NCBI GenBank assembly: GCA_019636475.1
Contig: JAHBXN010000007.1
Span: forward strand, 124,001-188,000
Length of the DNA: 64,000 nt
DNA from: Phycisphaerae bacterium
Lineage (GTDB): Bacteria > Planctomycetota > Phycisphaerae > UBA1845 > UTPLA1
Direction: 5' to 3'
Shown: one piece after another, positions 42,060 through 50,789 of the stretch
How the letters are laid out: each line of letters begins with the position of its first letter
Numbering within the stretch: position 1 is the first letter of the stretch
Notes under the pieces: generated by a model
Seen by the model: the letters and a program-made list of their open reading frames with translations, nothing else
Told to the model about the DNA's origin: nothing
Database searches by the model: none
Position numbers and translations under genes: made by a program

Positions 42060-42743
42060 CTACATGGTTGCGCCGCACAAGGACGCCAGCTTTGTTCGAA
42101 TGCCCGGCCATTCGTCGCGGGTGATTGCGTAGTAAACAGAATCTCTCAGAGTGCCATCCCAGCAGATCATGTGGCTTCGGAGGACACCCTCGCGAACTGC
42201 GCCGATGCGCTCGATCGCTGTCTGCGAGCGCGTGTTGCGCGAATCCGTTTTCAATTGCACGCGAATGGCGCCCAACCGGTCAAAGGCATGACATAACATG
42301 AGATACTTGCAGATCGTGTTCACAGCCGTCCGCCGCACGTCCGGCGAAAGCCAGGTATAGCCGATCTCGAGGCCGCGATGCTCCCGGCGAATATCCAGAT
42401 AGCGCGTCGAGCCGACGGCACGGCCTGAGACGCCATCCACAATCGCGAAAGCAATTTCTCCTCCGGCGGCTGACCTCGCGTTGGCCTCGCTGATCCAACG
42501 CTCGGCGGTTGCCGCGTCAGCCAAGCCAGGCACAGGCATATACCGCCAGCTCTCGATTTCCTGCGACGCCGCGGCGCAGAGATCATTTGCATGTCCAAGC
42601 GCCAGCGGCTCGAGGCGAACCAAGTCATGGGAAAGCACGACCGGCCGCGGATCGAAAAGCGGCAGGCCGATCGGGGCTGTCGAGGTCAATTGTGCATCAG
42701 AGGGCATTGAACCCGGCTCGCTCCGTCTGCGTGGTTGCGACAT
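42060..42743 (-). CDS. GNAT-family N-acetyltransferase (RimJ/RimL-like)
   Basis: A 227-aa acyl-CoA N-acyltransferase. From residue ~35: 'LVRLEPLALGHANDLCAA', 'AFAIVDGVSGRAVGSTRYLDI', 'GLEIGYTWLSPDVRRTAVNTICKYLML' (acetyl-CoA pyrophosphate loop region), and 'RVQLKTDSRNTRSQTAIERIGAVREGVLRSH', the characteristic C-terminal half of RimJ/RimL-type GNATs. The ATG at 42743 overlaps the stop of the OPT transporter gene (TGATG), so the two are translationally coupled; an ATG at 42707 is an alternative. The target may be a protein N-terminus or small amine; not determinable. Confidence 0.85.
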   Translation of the reverse strand: MSQPRRRSEPGSMPSDAQLTSTAPIGLPLFDPRPVVLSHDLVRLEPLALGHANDLCAAASQEIESWRYMPVPGLADAATAERWISEANARSAAGGEIAFAIVDGVSGRAVGSTRYLDIRREHRGLEIGYTWLSPDVRRTAVNTICKYLMLCHAFDRLGAIRVQLKTDSRNTRSQTAIERIGAVREGVLRSHMICWDGTLRDSVYYAITRDEWPGIRTKLASLCGATM

Positions 42744-45013
42744 CAGGCCGCGGTGTTCTTCCCGTTTCGAGAACCGACGAACAGGAGCATTAATGCGAGA
42801 ACGCCAAACGGCACGAGCGTTACCCACGGCAGCGACGAGAAGTCGGGCGGCAGGCCGATGCGCACGAACCAATCGGTGACGCGCTCGGCTCCCGCAGCCA
42901 ACCATGCCTTCGGTGTGTCATAGATCCCGAGAAATGCCACAATGATCGCACAGATGGTCCCACCGGCGATATAGCCTGATGACAGCAGGACGCCGGGACT
43001 CAGGTCGGACTCGCCGGACGTTCGCTTTGCCAGCTTGTCGGAGAGCAATCGAATCATTCCACCGGCGAAAATCGGCGTCGAGGCCGACAACGGCAAATAT
43101 ACGCCCACGGCAAACGGCAGCGACGGCACGCCCGCCAACTCCAGGACAATCGCCAGCGCGACGCCCAGCAATACGAGCGACCAGGGCAGCTTCTGTCGCA
43201 GGATGCCATCGACAATGAATGACATGAGCGTGGCTTTGGGCGCGCTGAATTTTTTCACGGTCGAGCCATCGTCCGTCTGGGTGACACGGCCGTTGATGCC
43301 CGGATCGACCAGATATTGAATGTGGCCGGCATCGTCGACAAGATACTTTCCTTGCGGGACACCCTCGATGTCATCCAGCCGGGCCTGAAGCACGCGGTAC
43401 TCGGCCGTGTCCTTCGCCGCATAGGAGCCGCCCGGCTTTTCCCGACCCGAGAGCTTTGAGGCGTCGATGAGCACATCCGGTAAGTTCTTTTTTGTATAGA
43501 CCGTGCCTGCGTTGTTGAGCATGAGGAGTGTTCCGCCGATGACCAGCGCGGAAGTCAGCGCTCCAATCAGAATGGACACCTGCTGATGGCGGGGAGTTGC
43601 TCCAACCAGATAGCCTGTTTTCAAACATTGTGCCACGGTGCCGCCATTCGAACAGGCAATGCACACAATTCCCGCGATGGACATGGCGGCAAGCCGATAA
43701 ACTTCACCCGTGCGACCAACCAGAACGAACACGAGACAGGTCAGAAGCAGCGTGGCGACCGTCATGCCCGAAATGGGATTGGACGAAGAGCCGATTTCGC
43801 CGGTCAATCGCGCAGAGACGGTGACGAAGAGGAAGCCGAACATCACGATCAGAACAGCGCTGAGCAGTTCGATTTCAAGAATCGGCGCGGCCCAAATCGC
43901 CAGCACGAGCGCGAGACTCCCGAAAATCACGACGCGCATTGACATGTCTCGATCCAGGCGATTGCCGCCAGACTTTTCAACAGTTCCCACAGTTCTTCGC
44001 GCCTTCGCACCCGCCAGATCCGAGAAACCCGCGCGCACGGACTTGATGATCGTTGGAAGCGACTGGAACATGCTGATGATGCCACCGGTAGCGACCGCGC
44101 CGGCCCCGATGTAAAGAACATACTCATGCCAGAGATCACCCAGCGACATGTCGCGAATCAACTCCTTTGCCGGATAGAGAGGTGTCTCAAGGCCGTCGCC
44201 GAAGAGCTTGATCATCGGCATCAGCACCCACGAAGCCAGAATGCCTCCGCCAACCATGATGCACGAAATCTTCGGTCCGATGACGTATCCGACCCCGAGC
44301 AGCGCCGGCGAAGCCTCGATCGCAATGGAAGCCCCCTTGAACTCAAATGCTGTCTCACCGCTCTTTCGGAGGAATTTCAGCAAGCGCGACGGCTCCTTGA
44401 GCCAGAGGCCGAAACCGTCCATGAGAAACTGATATAAGAACGCCAGTCCGAAACCCGAGAAGACCTTGGCAGCTGACGAACCGCCCTTTTCACCCACAAT
44501 AAGGACATCCGCGCAGGCGACGCCTTCCGGGTAGGTGAGTTGTCCGTGCTGCTTGACAATGAACACGCGCCGCAGCGGAATCATCATCAATACGCCGAGC
44601 AGCCCGCCCAGCACCGCGACGAGCATCACGCGAAGCAATTCGAGGTCGTATCCAAGGATCAACAGGGCCGGCATGGTCACGCCAACGCCGAATGCAATTG
44701 ACTCTCCCGCCGAACCGGTGGTCTGGACAATGTTGTTCTCGAGGATGGTCGCAGGACGGCCAAATATCGGCGTGAAGAGCCGAAACAGTGTGATGGACAG
44801 TACGGCAATCGGAATCGAAGCCGACACCGTCATGCCGACTTGCAGAACAAGATAAAGCGAGGAAGCGCCAAAGACGATTCCGAGCAAGGCGCCGACAACG
44901 ACCGGGGCGATCGTCAATTCCGGCATGATGGTTTCGGCGGGAACATAGGGCGAGTGGGCCTGGGTCGATTGAACCGTACCTGGTTCCGACCCGGAGCTTG
45001 AATGCTGTGACAC
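42743..45013 (-). CDS. OPT-family oligopeptide/metal-chelate transporter
   Basis: A 756-aa polytopic membrane protein, about 15 helices, of the OPT family, which imports peptides or metal chelates with protons. Family features include 'PELTIAPVVVGALLGIVFGASSLYLVLQVGMTVSASIP' in pieces, 'NNIVQTTGSAGESIAFGVGVTMPALL', 'GQLTYPEGVACADVLIVGE' and 'SSNPISGMTVATLLLTC'. A soluble loop (~560-640, charged, with 'LDDIEGVPQGKYLVDDAGHI') divides the last helices. I chose the GTG at 45013, with GGGAGG 8 nt upstream, over the open frame to 45124. Coupled with the GNAT gene downstream. Confidence 0.92.
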   Translation of the reverse strand: MSQHSSSGSEPGTVQSTQAHSPYVPAETIMPELTIAPVVVGALLGIVFGASSLYLVLQVGMTVSASIPIAVLSITLFRLFTPIFGRPATILENNIVQTTGSAGESIAFGVGVTMPALLILGYDLELLRVMLVAVLGGLLGVLMMIPLRRVFIVKQHGQLTYPEGVACADVLIVGEKGGSSAAKVFSGFGLAFLYQFLMDGFGLWLKEPSRLLKFLRKSGETAFEFKGASIAIEASPALLGVGYVIGPKISCIMVGGGILASWVLMPMIKLFGDGLETPLYPAKELIRDMSLGDLWHEYVLYIGAGAVATGGIISMFQSLPTIIKSVRAGFSDLAGAKARRTVGTVEKSGGNRLDRDMSMRVVIFGSLALVLAIWAAPILEIELLSAVLIVMFGFLFVTVSARLTGEIGSSSNPISGMTVATLLLTCLVFVLVGRTGEVYRLAAMSIAGIVCIACSNGGTVAQCLKTGYLVGATPRHQQVSILIGALTSALVIGGTLLMLNNAGTVYTKKNLPDVLIDASKLSGREKPGGSYAAKDTAEYRVLQARLDDIEGVPQGKYLVDDAGHIQYLVDPGINGRVTQTDDGSTVKKFSAPKATLMSFIVDGILRQKLPWSLVLLGVALAIVLELAGVPSLPFAVGVYLPLSASTPIFAGGMIRLLSDKLAKRTSGESDLSPGVLLSSGYIAGGTICAIIVAFLGIYDTPKAWLAAGAERVTDWFVRIGLPPDFSSLPWVTLVPFGVLALMLLFVGSRNGKNTAA

Positions 45014-45315
45014 AATGCGCCTCCCAAGCGACAGCCGCGATTCGCGCGACGCGATGATGGATTCCGGCGAGAATGGAGCGGATTCTACCAAGTGTTGGGA
45101 TGAGTACGCCAGCGGCGAACTCATTGCATGGTACGATGCCGGGGTGTCTTCCCGTCAATTCGAGGAACGTGCTATCATGCCGTCGTCGCATCGAGGCGAG
45201 GTTCAATGACCGTCTGTGGGTCGTGCCGGTTACTTGCGCGGCTGGCTATCCAACGTGACCAAGTTGCTCGTGCGGGACGCACCTCGCTGCGCTGCACTTC
45301 AGAGCCGCCTTATCC
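45014..45315. other. Intergenic region between divergent OPT and glycosyltransferase genes
   Basis: A 302-bp divergent gap. It contains -10-like hexamers on both strands but no convincing -35 partner. No gene is supported. Confidence 0.5.
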
Positions 45316-46905
45316 GTGAGAACCACCGGCGTGAACCAGTGCTCCCAACCGAAGGCCGCGGCGGTTCAATCGACCGATCGCTGGCTGATACCGATTGCAA
45401 TCGTCGCCGCGATCAGCCACGGAACATGGGCATTCATTTCACCTGACCCGACGTACCTGGCGCGTCTGGCCACCGCATCGGCGCCCGCATCAGGAATCGG
45501 CTCCAACCAGTCATCGCTCCCCGTCGATGGTTATTCGACGCGGCCTGCCCCAACCGAACTCTATTACGAAACACGCTCTCCGGATGAACGGGAGTATATC
45601 GACCTCGCCATCTCGCTGGCCGAAAAGGGGGAACTCCGCCTGCCGTCGGGCGACATCGCCAAGCGCCCGCCGCTGTATCCTGCATTTCTTTCACTCATCT
45701 ATCAGACTCAGCCTCGGGAATACTGGTATAGTGCCGCCATACTCGTCCAGTCCGCCCTTGCGTGGCTCAACACGATGCTGATCGCGCTGCTGGCCGCCCG
45801 GGTGCTGGATGTGCGGGCCGGAATGATCGCCGGTGTGATTTCAGCGCTCTACGCGCCATTTCTCTATCTGGAAACCCTTTTTCTGACCGAGACGCTTGTC
45901 AATTTCTGCGTCCTGTCGGCAACCTACGCCTATCTGGCCAGTCTTCGGAATGACATAAACCACGGCGGAACGCCGGCCGAATCCCCGCATCCTGTTACTC
46001 GGGCGCTTGCCATTGGCGCCGCTTCCGCCTTCATCGGGCTGGCGGCGCTTGGGCGGCCGAATGCGATCGTGTTACTGCTCGCGTTTGTTATTCACGCCGT
46101 GTGGTCGCGCCGACGAGGCACGGTGTCCGTTGTGCGCGATGCCATATTATTGACAGTTCCGGCACTTCTGATCCTCGCACCCTGGGTCTACCGCAATCAC
46201 ACGCGGCTGGGTCGGTTGACACTGTCGACGACCGGGGGGATCAATCTCTACCTTGGCCATAATTCGGATTATGCCGCGAACCCTGGACTCGCCCACGCTG
46301 ACTACGGTCGATTCGATCGGCTCCGCGCCGAACGCGGCTTCTCCGAAATCGCCGCTGACGACGAACTTCGCCGACAGGCTTGGTCGTTCATTCGGGATAA
46401 CCCGGGAGAAGTTGTGACAAATCTGTTTCGAAAGGTGCGTGTGTGGTTCACGCCGACCATTCCCGGATTCGGACCGCTACTGCCCTTGGCTATGGCCGCT
46501 CTCTTCGCGGTATGCGCACGACGCGGCCGACCCGAAGTTGCGGTACATCCGCCCGGAAATTTTGGCCGACTGCGATGGATCTCGCTGGTCGCGCTAATCG
46601 TCGCAGCCATCGCCTATGGCGGCCACATCCTCACTTCCTCCCGCTGTCTTCCGTTTTTTTCCCCCTCGCATGTTCTTTTGATCGGGATTCCGGCTCTCGC
46701 TCTACTCCGGTCGGGCCTGACTGCCCGAAGCCTGTTTTTGCTGATCGTCGCAAGCCAGCTTTTTGTCGCCGTTTTTTTCATACCGTTATCCAGGATTCGA
46801 TGGACCGTTGACGCGTTTTTCATCATTGCAATCGCTGTCGCGGCCTCCCGAATCTGCGGAATATTCTCGGCGGCACGAACGGCGGAATCCCGGGCGACCC
46901 CATAA
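45316..46905 (+). CDS. GT39-like membrane glycosyltransferase
   Basis: A 529-aa polytopic protein with about 11-12 helices, of the dolichyl/undecaprenyl-phosphate-sugar mannosyltransferase type (PMT/ArnT-like). Family members use lipid-linked sugars to modify proteins or lipids on the outer face of the cytoplasmic membrane. The first loop contains the acidic 'RSPDEREYIDLA', the position of the catalytic Asp/Glu in GT39 proteins, followed by 'GDIAKRPPLYPAFLSLIY', with the P-P-L-Y-P motif, and 'VLDVRAGMIAGVISALYAPFLYLETLFLTETLVNF'. A later soluble segment (~300-360) holds 'LGHNSDYAANPGLAHADYGRFDRL'. The start is a GTG at 45316; another GTG lies five codons on. Confidence 0.85.
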   Translation: MRTTGVNQCSQPKAAAVQSTDRWLIPIAIVAAISHGTWAFISPDPTYLARLATASAPASGIGSNQSSLPVDGYSTRPAPTELYYETRSPDEREYIDLAISLAEKGELRLPSGDIAKRPPLYPAFLSLIYQTQPREYWYSAAILVQSALAWLNTMLIALLAARVLDVRAGMIAGVISALYAPFLYLETLFLTETLVNFCVLSATYAYLASLRNDINHGGTPAESPHPVTRALAIGAASAFIGLAALGRPNAIVLLLAFVIHAVWSRRRGTVSVVRDAILLTVPALLILAPWVYRNHTRLGRLTLSTTGGINLYLGHNSDYAANPGLAHADYGRFDRLRAERGFSEIAADDELRRQAWSFIRDNPGEVVTNLFRKVRVWFTPTIPGFGPLLPLAMAALFAVCARRGRPEVAVHPPGNFGRLRWISLVALIVAAIAYGGHILTSSRCLPFFSPSHVLLIGIPALALLRSGLTARSLFLLIVASQLFVAVFFIPLSRIRWTVDAFFIIAIAVAASRICGIFSAARTAESRATP

Positions 46906-46908
46906 CGA

Positions 46909-46933
46909 CCGGCAGGCAGGAGTCGCCTGTCGG
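46909..46933 (+). terminator. Stem-loop after the glycosyltransferase gene
   Basis: Nine-base arms CCGGCAGGC and GCCTGTCGG with one G-U pair and a 7-nt loop, starting 3 bp after the stop codon. It lacks a T-run, so it may be a weak terminator or an RNA-protecting stem. Confidence 0.4.
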
Positions 46934-47084
46934 GAGTACGTCAAGTGTGCGACAAGCTCGATCCGATGAGACTGATAGGCGCGGGCGGGCAATTTCAGCC
47001 GGCTCGACCTCCCAGCGCGGCATCACGGGGCCTATGATCGCGGATATAATCGATTTGGCGGATCGCGATGGGCGACCGAGAATA

Positions 47085-47114
47085 TTGAACCTGATTTCGT
47101 ATGAATCATATAAT
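47085..47114 (+). promoter_or_regulatory. Probable promoter of the S41 protease gene
   Basis: TTGAAC (47085-47090) and a perfect TATAAT (47109-47114) with 18-bp spacing. The RNA would start near 47121, leaving a long leader of about 255 nt before the ATG at 47376. Confidence 0.6.
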
Positions 47115-47375
47115 CACTGAGCGATGGCCGTTTGACGCTCCGGCGTGGCGATCGCCCGACCGGTACTGCCGACCGATATCGATTGATTCGGCCGTGGACC
47201 GGCCTGCTCCCGCAAGCAATGGCTATTGCCATGCTCGTTGCGGACTCTTGGAGGAGGCCCGACCATTTTTCATCCCGTCAAAGGCGCACGTTCAAGCCTC
47301 ACAAATTGCCATAGAATCCCATCGATTGAGTTAGATCGCTTCCGAGCATCCGATTCAATCTTAGAAGGAGGACCT

Positions 47376-49823
47376 ATGTCCAGTCATTCCGCTCGCCGTC
47401 GTTCATGGAGGATCTCTCTAACATCTCTTGCTCTGCTTTTCAGCCTGTCGCTGATGGCAGTTCCGGTTTTCGCGGATGATTCGCCGCGCCTCGCGTCAGC
47501 TGAGTCCCGTGAGCTTTGGATCAAGGGTTCGGATCAAATCCTGGCAGGCGACTTCCGGGCAGGCTTCGAAACGATCCGCCGTCTGCAAACGGCGGAGCCC
47601 GGCAACAAGTCGATTCAGTCAGCACTTTCCTGGATTGTCCAGTTGGATAATCTGGAGAACAGCCGCGAGTCGTTCCGCCAGGCGATGTACAATTTCTACG
47701 TCGATCGAGCGATCGAGGCTGCGAAGGAAGCCCGTGAAGGCAAGCCTGCCGACTCGGCGGACAATCCCGAATCAAAGGATTCAAGCGGACAAGTCCGGGA
47801 CCGCGATGAAGGGGCAAAAACTTCCGAGGAAGCGCCCAATTCGGATGAGGATGAGGATGAAGCAAGCGGTCTGGATGGCGCGGAACTCGGATCGCATGAC
47901 GACGCCGACCTGCGTTACAAGTGGAGCCGAGCGCTCTTCGCTGCTCAAAACGCCCTGCTGAACACCCGGGACGAGGAGAAATTCCGACAAGAGCCGTGGC
48001 TACAGGAGATTGTCGTCAACGTCCTGGATGAGATCGAGCGACACAAGACGGCCGGCGAATGGCGGGACGCGCTGTCTCTTTACGATGTTCTCGTTCGGAT
48101 CTTCCCCGATCACAAGGAATACAAGAGCGGCTTCGATTTTTGCGCCAAGCGGGCGCATCTCGAGTTTGTGTACGGCAATGAGAAGAAATCGACATGGCGG
48201 GCCGACCTCGAGGGCGTGACCCCGGACGCCCTTCGAGAAATCGTCGATCGGATCGAGGCCGACTATGTCGAGACCCCTGATTTTCGAAAGATAGGTCGCG
48301 ACGGTATTGAGCATCTCCTCATCCTCGCAGAGTCGGAATCGCTTTCGAAAACATTCCCCACGCTTGGTGAAAAGGACCTGGTGGCACGATTTGTCAATCG
48401 ACTCAAGGGACAACTTAAGCGTGAGGTCGAAGGCTCAACGCGATTCACGGCTCGTTCTCTGCGCTCGGTCTTCAACACGATCCTTGAGGCCAACGCCGAC
48501 ACGATTCGCCTTCCTGAATCGGTGATCGTCGATGAGATCGTCGCGGGCATTTCCGAGCCGCTCGATGAATTCACCTCCGTCATCTGGCCGACCGAGGTGG
48601 CTGAATTCAATAAGAGCACACGCGGCGAGTTCGTCGGCGTCGGAATTCAGATCACCCAGGAGATCGGCAAACCGGTCCGCGTCGAATCGCCTCTGGAGGA
48701 TTCCCCGGCTTACAACGCCGGTGTAAAGCCAGGTGACTTCATCCTCAAAGTCGAAGGCAAGCCAACCAAAGAAATGACGATCACCGAAGCCGTGAAAAAT
48801 ATCACGGGGGAGGCCGGTTCGTCAGTTCTGCTGACAATTGAAGACGGCGTCTCCCATGAAGTGCGCGATATCGAGCTGGTCCGGAAGCGAATCAGCATTC
48901 GCACGGTCCGCGGCCACATGCGAGACGAGCTTAAGCCCACCGGCTGGGATTACATGATCGACGACAATTTGAAGGTGGGTTACATCCGGGTCAGCGGCTT
49001 CATGGACAAGACCGTTCCTGATCTGGAGAAGGCGCTGACTCAACTCGATAAGGAGCATTGTCGTGGCCTGATCCTCGATCTGCGATTCAATCCGGGCGGA
49101 CTGCTTAATGCCGCGCGCGACATGTGCGACCTGTTTCTCCCGAATAATTCTCCGATCGTCCGCACAAAGGGGCGAGATCGGGGCCAGAACATGGTGCTCA
49201 AGGCTGCCGGCAGACGGGCCCGACACAACTCGGTTCCGATGATCATTCTGGTCAATGAATACAGCGCCAGCGCCAGCGAGATTGTCGCCGGCGCGCTGGC
49301 CGGCCTCAAGGAAGCATGCATCATCGGTACGCGAACGTTCGGCAAGGGCAGCGTGCAGAATCTGATCCCGATTCTGGACGCGCAGGCCTATCTGAAGCTG
49401 ACGACGGCGTACTACTACGTTCCCGACAAGGACATGCCGGGCGACGATCAATGGTATTGTCTCCACAAGAAGCCGGATTCCAAGAGCTGGGGCGTCGAGC
49501 CGCATATCGTCGTGAACACCATCCCGCAGGAGGTTGCGAAGATTCTCCGGCTTCGACGCGAGCGCGATGTGCTGAAAGGCAAGGGGCAAACCGGTGATGT
49601 TCCGAAGGAAGTGCTGGAGCGACGGCCGTCCAGTAAGCCGGCGGAGGAATTTCCTGAAGATCCGAACCCGGACGTCGATCCGCAACTGGCATCCGCGCTG
49701 ATCGTCATGCGAATGAAGCTCATGAGCGATCAGCCGTGGGCCCTGGCTCCGCGTCTTCAGCGAACAGCCGTGAGCGTGGCCAAGTTGCCGAGGGAGACGA
49801 GCGACAACACTGCCGAGAAGTGA
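47376..49823 (+). CDS. S41-family C-terminal processing protease
   Basis: An 815-aa exported Tsp/CtpA-type serine protease. The ATG at 47376 follows a strong AAGGAGGA and opens a signal peptide (SLALLFSLSLMAVPVFADD). A long helical N-terminal region (~40-400) includes an acidic, low-complexity stretch (~125-165, rich in D/E/S). A PDZ domain (~410-500; 'VGVGIQITQEIGKPVRVESP', 'AGVKPGDFILKVEGKP') and the S41 core follow, with 'VGYIRVSGFMDKT', the nucleophile Ser in 'VNEYSASASEIVAGAL' and the Lys in 'FGKGSVQNLIP'. The Ser/Lys dyad is intact. Such proteases trim C-termini of periplasmic proteins; the N-terminal region is longer than usual and may bind partners. Confidence 0.93.
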   Translation: MSSHSARRRSWRISLTSLALLFSLSLMAVPVFADDSPRLASAESRELWIKGSDQILAGDFRAGFETIRRLQTAEPGNKSIQSALSWIVQLDNLENSRESFRQAMYNFYVDRAIEAAKEAREGKPADSADNPESKDSSGQVRDRDEGAKTSEEAPNSDEDEDEASGLDGAELGSHDDADLRYKWSRALFAAQNALLNTRDEEKFRQEPWLQEIVVNVLDEIERHKTAGEWRDALSLYDVLVRIFPDHKEYKSGFDFCAKRAHLEFVYGNEKKSTWRADLEGVTPDALREIVDRIEADYVETPDFRKIGRDGIEHLLILAESESLSKTFPTLGEKDLVARFVNRLKGQLKREVEGSTRFTARSLRSVFNTILEANADTIRLPESVIVDEIVAGISEPLDEFTSVIWPTEVAEFNKSTRGEFVGVGIQITQEIGKPVRVESPLEDSPAYNAGVKPGDFILKVEGKPTKEMTITEAVKNITGEAGSSVLLTIEDGVSHEVRDIELVRKRISIRTVRGHMRDELKPTGWDYMIDDNLKVGYIRVSGFMDKTVPDLEKALTQLDKEHCRGLILDLRFNPGGLLNAARDMCDLFLPNNSPIVRTKGRDRGQNMVLKAAGRRARHNSVPMIILVNEYSASASEIVAGALAGLKEACIIGTRTFGKGSVQNLIPILDAQAYLKLTTAYYYVPDKDMPGDDQWYCLHKKPDSKSWGVEPHIVVNTIPQEVAKILRLRRERDVLKGKGQTGDVPKEVLERRPSSKPAEEFPEDPNPDVDPQLASALIVMRMKLMSDQPWALAPRLQRTAVSVAKLPRETSDNTAEK

Positions 49824-49884
49824 TGCCGCGACACCGTCGTGCGGACCCGCTTCATCCGGTGCTGCGCGGTGCTGGAATGCCCGG

Positions 49885-50775
49885 ATGGACGACAGTCGTT
49901 CGATCGAACTGAGGCAGGCTTACGCCGACCACAATCGGCGGTGGCAGGACTTTCTTTATTGCTACCCCGTGATATCGCGGCGCAGCAAGGGTCTATCCGT
50001 CGGCATCAACCTCAACCCCGACAAGGCGTGCAATTTCGACTGCATCTATTGCCAGGTCGATCGCTCAACACCGGGGCTTGTGCGTAAGGTGGACCTCCAC
50101 CTCGTGCGATCAGAACTTGCCGGTCTTCTGGATGCCGCCATCTCGACGAGCCTCTTCCGAGATTCGCCGTTTTCCGCCCTGCCCAATGACCAGCGCGTCG
50201 TTCGCGACATCGCTTTCTCAGGCGATGGCGAGCCGACAACCTTTCCGCATTTCGCCGAGGCCGTTCGACTGGTCGCAGATCTCAAGTCCGATCGCCGGCT
50301 TCATGACACGAAGATCGTTCTCATCACGGATGCCTGCTATCTGACCCGACCCGATGTCGCGGCCGGGCTGCGCACGATGGATGAAAACAATGGTGAAATC
50401 TGGGCCAAACTGGATGCCGGCACCCAGGAATATTATGAGCAGGTGAATCGACCGAACTTTCCGCTCTCACATGTGCTGGCGCAGATTCGTGAAGCCGCCG
50501 TCCTTCGGCCGATCGTCATCCAATCGCTCTGGATGCGCATTCACGGCGCCCCGCCGCCCGACGAGGAAGTCGCGGCGTTCGCCGCCCGCCTGCAAGCGAT
50601 TCAGTCGGCCGGTGGAAAACTGAAGCTGGTTCAGATCTACACGATCGCCCGGCATACTGCGGAGAAGTATGCTTCGCCCTTGTCCCCGCCCGAACTCGAT
50701 AACGTGGCGAGCATCGTGCGACAAAGCATCGACACTCCGCTCGAAACCTACTACGGCGTCGAAAAATCAACCTGA
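49885..50775 (+). CDS. Radical SAM protein (COG0731-like)
   Basis: A 296-aa radical S-adenosylmethionine enzyme. The [4Fe-4S] site is 'CNFDCIYC' (~residue 49), preceded by 'GLSVGINLNPDK', followed by 'DIAFSGDGEPTTFPHF' (SAM-binding GGE/GEP motif) and 'KIVLITDACYLTRPDV'. The order resembles the COG0731 group, related to tRNA wybutosine-type oxidoreductases, but bacterial members have no fixed role. The C-terminus ends in 'IDTPLETYYG'. The ATG at 49885 has only a weak ribosome binding site. It lies 61 bp after the S41 gene and converges on an S9 peptidase gene. Confidence 0.85.
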   Translation: MDDSRSIELRQAYADHNRRWQDFLYCYPVISRRSKGLSVGINLNPDKACNFDCIYCQVDRSTPGLVRKVDLHLVRSELAGLLDAAISTSLFRDSPFSALPNDQRVVRDIAFSGDGEPTTFPHFAEAVRLVADLKSDRRLHDTKIVLITDACYLTRPDVAAGLRTMDENNGEIWAKLDAGTQEYYEQVNRPNFPLSHVLAQIREAAVLRPIVIQSLWMRIHGAPPPDEEVAAFAARLQAIQSAGGKLKLVQIYTIARHTAEKYASPLSPPELDNVASIVRQSIDTPLETYYGVEKST

Positions 50776-50789
50776 CGCACCACGACGGA

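Larger units (their letters stand above)
46906..47375. other. Intergenic region between glycosyltransferase and S41 protease genes
   Basis: A 470-bp gap containing a possible stem near the glycosyltransferase stop, a promoter at 47085-47114, and a ~255-nt leader for the next gene. No gene supported. Confidence 0.6.

Noticed and set aside
46909-46933. tRNA-like or ncRNA gene after the glycosyltransferase
   Set aside because: Only one stem is present; no cloverleaf or conserved loops.
48822-49685. 287-codon open frame opposite the S41 protease
   Set aside because: Covers catalytic motifs of the protease on the other strand and has no motif of its own.
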